A stretch of DNA of 8,977 nucleotides from a bacterium (GTDB taxonomy: Bacteria > Electryoneota > Electryoneia > Electryoneales > Electryoneaceae): contig WJJA01000422.1 of the NCBI GenBank assembly GCA_014729955.1, positions 1 to 8,977 of the forward strand, read 5' to 3'. The notes under the pieces were generated by a model. The model saw only the letters and a program-made list of their open reading frames with translations, was not told the DNA's origin and made no database searches. The position numbers and the translations under genes were made by a program. Shown piece after piece: positions 6,470-8,977 of the stretch. The stretch's first letter is position 1, and each line of letters begins with the position of its first letter.

Positions 6470-8389
6470 GTGAAAGGTACCTGGTCCATTGCCGGGTTCG
6501 CGCGTGTCGGATTCATTCCGGCCATCCTTGCCCTGATCGGGAGTCTCGCATGCGCCTCGCCGCCGGACACCGCGATGGTCATAACGACAGCCGACACCTC
6601 CAAACGGGGCACCCTGTACGTTGCGATCATCCACAACTTCCCCAACCCTTCGCCAATTCTCCCGCACACGGATCAGCCGGCCCCTGCCGGCTTACTGCGT
6701 TATGCTCTGCAACATCTTTACCGCGAAGGTGCCGCAGCCGCCGCATTTCCCAAGCTTCACACCACGGCTTGCCTGTCACCGTGGATGCTGTCGCTGTTGC
6801 AAAACCGGTATCTCGAACGGATCGAACGTTACTACGATGCCGGGAACAACCGCATCCGGGCAGCGTCCTTTCTGACAGCATTCGGCGGGCGCACCGACCC
6901 CTGGATCGACCTGATGCTGACACCGACCGGGCAGTTCGGTCTCGAAGAAGATGTGCACCTGTTTTACGGCCCCGACCATGCGAGGCAACCCCTGCCGGGC
7001 GTTTCCGAGACTACCTTTCCGCCATATGCCGAGCTGATGCGTGTCAACCCCGGTGACTTCACCCTGCAACAGAAACGAGATCTCAAGTGCTGGTTTTTCC
7101 TTACATGGTTCGATCCGGCGCTCCTGCACGGACCGGTGAAGCTCGCCGACGGGCGTACCGTGGACCTGTCCGACCTTCTGCACGAGACCGAAGACGGCAC
7201 CTTTCGACGCGATCGTCCCTTCCTTGAAAGCGATGCCAATCGTCTCGTCGCGGAAGCGTACAAGATCATCGCGTCGATTGTTCCGCTGTACCGATCGCTG
7301 CAGTACGACCATGCAACGGGCGAGGGAAACGTTGAACTGATCACCTCACCCTTTTACGATCCCCCGCTGCCGCTCCTATACGACCTGCAATCCGTTTGCA
7401 AACATCGACCGGGTGTTCCCGATTCGATCGAGTTTCAGCATCCGGGCGATGCTGAATGGCACATCGAACAGGCCGGGCATGCCCATGCAGACAGGTTCGG
7501 CCGGCAACCGTCCGGGATGCTGCCGGCGGGCGGATTGGTTTCCGAAAACGTTCTGTCGCTGTTCAGCAGGGCGGGTGCCGAATGGGTCATCACATGCACA
7601 CCCGCCTCTGGTTCAGACGGTACATCGTCGCACGGCCTCTGTCGCGTAGCGCTTCCCGACGGGCAGAATTGTGCGATTGTCGCCGCCTTGCCCGGTCCCA
7701 CACTCTGGCCGGCACCGGAAGAGAGCCCGGCCGATCCCGACACCGCGGATCGGTTCATCAGACACCTTGTAAGCCTGCAACCCTCCCACCCCGACTCGTC
7801 ACGCTTTGTCGCCGTACTGTTTGCTCACGGCGAGACATGGGAAACGGATTCGACCCTGCGACCCGCTCCCCCCGATCATCATGCCCTCTATACGAAGCTG
7901 CAGGCTCTTCAGCAGGCGGGGGCGTTGGTCACGGTGACGCCGTCCGAGTACCTGCACGGCAACCCCGCACGGGGCATACCGGCTCATCCGGTGGAAACCC
8001 TGCCGCAGTGGGATGATGCGCGTTTTCTTGATATACTGGAAGACAACCTTGCACGGTGGGTCGGCGAGCCGGCTCAACACCGGGCATGGGCCTGGTTGGC
8101 TCGCGTCCGACGTGATCTCGAGGAAACGGCAGGATCGTGGCAACCGCATTTGAACCGACCGACCGAACGGACACGCTCCCTTTCTCGCGCCTGGAAAGCC
8201 TTTTACGCAGCGCAAAGCGAGCAATGGTTCCGCTGTTACGGCACGCGAACGTCAGCGTCCGCCGCCCCTCCGCTGCACGACCGCCTGTTTCGCGCCTGTC
8301 TCGGGCGAGTATATGAACATCTCGCCGAGGCGAAGTACGATGTCGTGGTGCCCGGGATCCCTCCCCTTATGGATCCGCCGTTGCGATAA
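6470..8389 (+). CDS. Exported GH57-fold protein lacking the catalytic residues (predicted pseudoenzyme)
   Basis: From GTG 6470 (GGGAG six bases upstream) the protein has 639 residues. It has a signal peptide at 1-29 with a hydrophobic core and ACA|SPP cleavage; the nearby Cys28 gives a poor lipobox. Scaffold motifs of the large bacterial GH57 alpha-amylase/glucanotransferase type remain: CWFFLTWFDP (207-216), ELITSPFYDPPLPLLYD (289-305), GM-x-P-x-x-G-x-VSENV (349-361) and, at the end, AWKAFYAAQ...YG followed by HDRLFRACLGRVYEHL (574-618). The active-site motifs are altered. The N-terminal HQP motif is replaced by IHNFPNP. The GMWPSEGSVS motif reads GMLPAGGLVS, so the catalytic Glu is Gly354. 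LDGENAWE reads FAHGETWE, so the catalytic Asp is Ala452. EGSDWFWWYGDDH reads QSEQWFRCYGTRT. The frame is intact over its full length, so it is not a decaying gene. I infer a secreted non-catalytic carbohydrate-binding or structural protein; the ligand is unknown. Confidence 0.85.
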   Translation: MKGTWSIAGFARVGFIPAILALIGSLACASPPDTAMVITTADTSKRGTLYVAIIHNFPNPSPILPHTDQPAPAGLLRYALQHLYREGAAAAAFPKLHTTACLSPWMLSLLQNRYLERIERYYDAGNNRIRAASFLTAFGGRTDPWIDLMLTPTGQFGLEEDVHLFYGPDHARQPLPGVSETTFPPYAELMRVNPGDFTLQQKRDLKCWFFLTWFDPALLHGPVKLADGRTVDLSDLLHETEDGTFRRDRPFLESDANRLVAEAYKIIASIVPLYRSLQYDHATGEGNVELITSPFYDPPLPLLYDLQSVCKHRPGVPDSIEFQHPGDAEWHIEQAGHAHADRFGRQPSGMLPAGGLVSENVLSLFSRAGAEWVITCTPASGSDGTSSHGLCRVALPDGQNCAIVAALPGPTLWPAPEESPADPDTADRFIRHLVSLQPSHPDSSRFVAVLFAHGETWETDSTLRPAPPDHHALYTKLQALQQAGALVTVTPSEYLHGNPARGIPAHPVETLPQWDDARFLDILEDNLARWVGEPAQHRAWAWLARVRRDLEETAGSWQPHLNRPTERTRSLSRAWKAFYAAQSEQWFRCYGTRTSASAAPPLHDRLFRACLGRVYEHLAEAKYDVVVPGIPPLMDPPLR

Positions 8390-8407
8390 GAAACACACCG
8401 CTACGGC
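8377..8407. repeat. Inverted repeat spanning two convergent stop codons
   Basis: GCCGTtGCG (8377-8385) pairs with CGCtACGGC (8399-8407): eight base pairs with one T-T mismatch and a 13-base loop. It covers both the TAA of the GH57-like gene and the TAG of the convergent gene. Its place suggests a shared bidirectional terminator, but no T-run follows on either strand, so this is weak. Confidence 0.35.
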
Positions 8408-8977
8408 AGGGTAAGCAACTCCAGGCTGAACAGCGCGGTGTCATTCCAACCGTCGAAATCCGTCTCAACGAGGCCGTAATCAGTATTGTCGACAAGCAGA
8501 ACGAAACGTGTCCCGACCTCGAAAGGGTTCGGGGTATCCAGGTTGTGCGTCCCCGTCTGGATGACAACATCATGCCACATGTAGGAATAGCTGAGGCCGT
8601 TGATGTAACGTGTCACCTGCATCGGATCCATGATAAACAACTCCAGCCCGTAATCACCCGGCCACCCGGCGAGATGCAATCGTGTGCGCAGCCTGGCGGT
8701 TTCGGTCATGGTCAGCTCTTCACTCCGGATGTAGTAGTTTTCTTCCAGAACGATCTCGTCCCATGTGCCCATCGAACGGGGCTGCTCTTCGACGGTAACG
8801 ATGATCGTCACGTAGCGCCGTTGGCCCGAATTGGATTCGAAGCGCACGCTGCCGCGGAAGATTCCATTGTTAGAAAAAGCACCGCGGTCCACGGAAATGC
8901 GTACCAGTTCCGGCGCGCTTTGGATTACACCGAATGAGGGTTCCACCTCGATCCAGCTGCGGTCCCCGGTGGCAGCC
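8401..8977 (-). CDS. C-terminal part of an exported protein with a BACON/Ig-like domain
   Basis: The frame is open from the right edge to the TAG at 8401-8403, giving 191 residues; the N-terminus lies outside the window. A GTG at 8946 is in frame but falls inside the domain, so it is not the start. Residues 1 to about 65 have the pattern of a BACON-type Ig-like domain: GDRSWIEVEPSFGVI, then a 'VRISVDRG...GIFRGSVRF' strand pair, then YVTIIVTVEE. In exported bacterial proteins such domains come in tandem and act as spacers or carbohydrate-binding modules. The remaining 125 residues are a Trp/Tyr-rich beta domain (MGTWDEIVLEENYYI; LVDNTDYG; DFDGWNDTALFSLELLTLP) that I do not recognise. It ends without a visible sorting signal or anchor. 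It converges on the GH57-like gene with an 11-base gap. The domain call is moderate; function is unknown. Confidence 0.72.
   Translation of the reverse strand, partial: AATGDRSWIEVEPSFGVIQSAPELVRISVDRGAFSNNGIFRGSVRFESNSGQRRYVTIIVTVEEQPRSMGTWDEIVLEENYYIRSEELTMTETARLRTRLHLAGWPGDYGLELFIMDPMQVTRYINGLSYSYMWHDVVIQTGTHNLDTPNPFEVGTRFVLLVDNTDYGLVETDFDGWNDTALFSLELLTLP

Noticed and set aside
6470..6559. GH57-like protein as a lipoprotein through Cys28
   Set aside because: The residues before Cys are S-L-A, a poor lipobox (Ser at -3), whereas ACA|SPP is a good signal peptidase I site.
1..8977. CRISPR array, transposase, integrase, toxin-antitoxin or defence genes
   Set aside because: No regularly spaced repeats, no recombinase motifs and no small paired genes were found on either strand.

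Overview
The window looks like chromosomal DNA from a fairly GC-rich, diderm (outer-membrane) bacterium. It carries a TonB-dependent receptor with an N-terminal carboxypeptidase-regulatory-like domain, paired with an outer-membrane lipoprotein that resembles DUF4249, plus large exported proteins with beta-propeller-like and BACON-like sequence. That combination is typical of the Fibrobacteres-Chlorobi-Bacteroidetes (FCB) superphylum and its uncultured candidate phyla. This placement is inferred from gene content; there is no rRNA or other phylogenetic marker apart from rnhB.

Layout. The left 5.2 kb is read from the minus strand. In transcription order it holds a TonB-dependent receptor (5235 to 2917), then after 15 bases a DUF4249-like lipoprotein (2901 to 1906), then a probable intrinsic terminator (1824 to 1797), then a large exported beta-propeller-like protein (1661 to the left edge, C-terminus missing). 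The receptor diverges across a 425-base gap, rich in hairpins and palindromes, from ribonuclease HII (rnhB, 5664-6353, plus). Downstream of rnhB on the plus strand is a 639-residue exported protein of the glycoside hydrolase family 57 (GH57) fold (6470-8389). Eleven bases beyond it, converging from the minus strand, is the C-terminal part of an exported protein with a BACON/Ig-like domain (8401 to the right edge).

How the genes fit together. The receptor and lipoprotein form a tight two-gene unit resembling the TonB-receptor/DUF4249 pairs of Bacteroidota, which are presumed to import an unidentified ligand across the outer membrane. The propeller-like protein has its own ribosome binding site and lies behind a terminator, so it is probably a separate unit. 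rnhB is a housekeeping gene and looks complete and active.

The most unusual gene is the GH57-like protein. Its scaffold motifs are well kept, but every recognisable active-site motif is replaced, including the positions of both catalytic carboxylates. It also carries a signal peptide, whereas GH57 enzymes of this type are usually cytoplasmic. I read it as a secreted GH57 pseudoenzyme, possibly a glycan-binding or structural protein. I see no tRNA, rRNA, CRISPR array, insertion sequence or integrase.
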